From Acidobacteriota bacterium (GTDB lineage Bacteria > Acidobacteriota > Blastocatellia > RBC074), in the NCBI GenBank assembly GCA_017991275.1, contig JAGNMH010000260.1, positions 1 to 7,459 on the forward strand: a DNA stretch of 7,459 nt. Direction: 5' to 3'. A program made the position numbers and the translations under genes. Below the pieces are notes generated by a model. It had not been told where the DNA came from. It saw only the letters and a list, made by a program, of their open reading frames with translations, and made no database searches. The first letter of the stretch is position 1; the number at the start of each line of letters is the position of its first letter. Of the stretch, positions 6,620-7,459 are shown in pieces.

Positions 6620-7459
6620 ATGACTGACCTGACCAGCAGTAAACTTAACCGAAATCTGCGCGAAGCCAAACTCGTTGCCAAGGGACTGGCTTCAACCAAA
6701 CACCCGATTCTGGCACACGTAATTCCAATGCGCCGGTGCAATCTGGCTTGTGGTTATTGCAACGAATACGACAAGACCTCTGATCCCGTGCCCTTTGAGG
6801 AAATGAAGCGACGTTTGGACAAACTTGCTTCCTTCGGCACAACCACGATCACCATCAGCGGCGGCGAGCCAATGCTGCACCCGCAGATTTTTGACATTAT
6901 TACTCACATACGTTCACACGGAATGATCGCCGGGCTGATCAGCAACGGTTATTACATGACCCGCGAGAACATAGAAAAGCTGAATCGCGCTGGACTGGAG
7001 TATCTGCAAATCAGCATTGATAACGTCAAACCGGACAAGGTTTCGCAGAAGAGTTTGAAAGTGATTGACCGTTACCTGGTCAACCTGTCGAAGTTTGCCA
7101 AATTCCACATCAACATCAATTCGGTAATCGGCGGAGGAATTCAAAACCCCGAAGACGCCGTGACGGTTTCAGAACGTGCAGTTGATCTTGGCTTCGGCTC
7201 AACGCTGGGCATCATTCACGACCACAGCGGCCAGTTGAAACCTTTGAGCGGCAGAGAAGAAGCGGTCTACCAAAAGCTTCGCCGGTTCGGGAAAAAGAAA
7301 TTCGGTTGGCTGAATCAGTTTCAGGACGATCTTGCTTATGGTCGCCAGCACGAATGGCGTTGCCGGGCCGGAGCGCGTTACCTTTACATTTGCGAAGACG
7401 GCCTGGTGCATTACTGCTCTCAACAGCGGGGTTATCCCGGCATCCCGCTGGCTGAATAC
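6620..7459 (+). CDS. radical SAM enzyme with C-terminal SPASM-type domain, 3' end missing
   Basis: The frame is open for 280 codons to the right edge. The ATG at 6620 has AAGGA (6608-6612) 7 bases upstream. The radical SAM core shows the iron-sulfur motif CNLACGYC (Cys40, Cys44, Cys47; CxxxCxxC), the SAM-contacting SGGEP (80-84), a LISNG strand (106-110) and LQISIDN (129-135). Such enzymes cleave S-adenosylmethionine to make a radical for difficult chemistry. Near the edge, Cys248, Gly261 and Cys266 fit the CX(9-15)GX4C opening of a SPASM domain, which binds further iron-sulfur clusters in peptide- and cofactor-modifying enzymes. An extra Cys258 lies between them. The substrate cannot be told. 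A terminator separates it from the Lol-like operon, so a shared function is not implied. Confidence 0.9.
   Translation, partial: MTDLTSSKLNRNLREAKLVAKGLASTKHPILAHVIPMRRCNLACGYCNEYDKTSDPVPFEEMKRRLDKLASFGTTTITISGGEPMLHPQIFDIITHIRSHGMIAGLISNGYYMTRENIEKLNRAGLEYLQISIDNVKPDKVSQKSLKVIDRYLVNLSKFAKFHININSVIGGGIQNPEDAVTVSERAVDLGFGSTLGIIHDHSGQLKPLSGREEAVYQKLRRFGKKKFGWLNQFQDDLAYGRQHEWRCRAGARYLYICEDGLVHYCSQQRGYPGIPLAEY

Overview
The window looks like chromosomal DNA from a Gram-negative (diderm) bacterium of roughly 50% GC by eye. The best guess is Acidobacteriota, perhaps a soil Blastocatellia relative. This rests on the secreted GWxTD-domain protein, a one-helix 133-residue protein of a type I associate with that phylum, and LolA-fold proteins that imply an outer membrane. 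The assignment is inference, not a database match.

Layout. Positions 1-180 (minus) hold the first 60 codons of a secreted protein of unknown function. Positions 342-2003 (minus) encode a 553-residue secreted GWxTD-domain protein. A perfect 18-bp palindrome lies between these two genes. Positions 2004-2350 form a divergent intergenic region. Five plus-strand genes follow, reading as one operon: a LolA/LolB-fold lipoprotein (2351-3358), a four-helix MacB/FtsX-type ABC permease (3363-4457), its LolD-type ATPase (4555-5238), a 133-residue single-helix protein of unknown function (5305-5706) and a LolA-type periplasmic carrier (5759-6457). A strong hairpin at 6503-6546 closes the operon. After a short leader, a radical SAM/SPASM enzyme starts at 6620 and runs off the right edge.

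How the genes fit together. The five-gene cluster contains the parts of a complete lipoprotein-sorting (Lol) route. An ABC transporter would extract lipoproteins from the inner membrane. LolA would carry them across the periplasm, and a lipid-anchored LolA-fold protein could receive them at the outer membrane, as LolB does in Proteobacteria. The 133-residue membrane protein is the unexplained member. The cluster could instead move another lipid.

Both unusual intergenic palindromes (about 279-329 and 4460-4549) appear to be built from units of about 7 bases. The second lies inside the Lol-like operon, between permease and ATPase, and ends five bases before the ATPase start codon.
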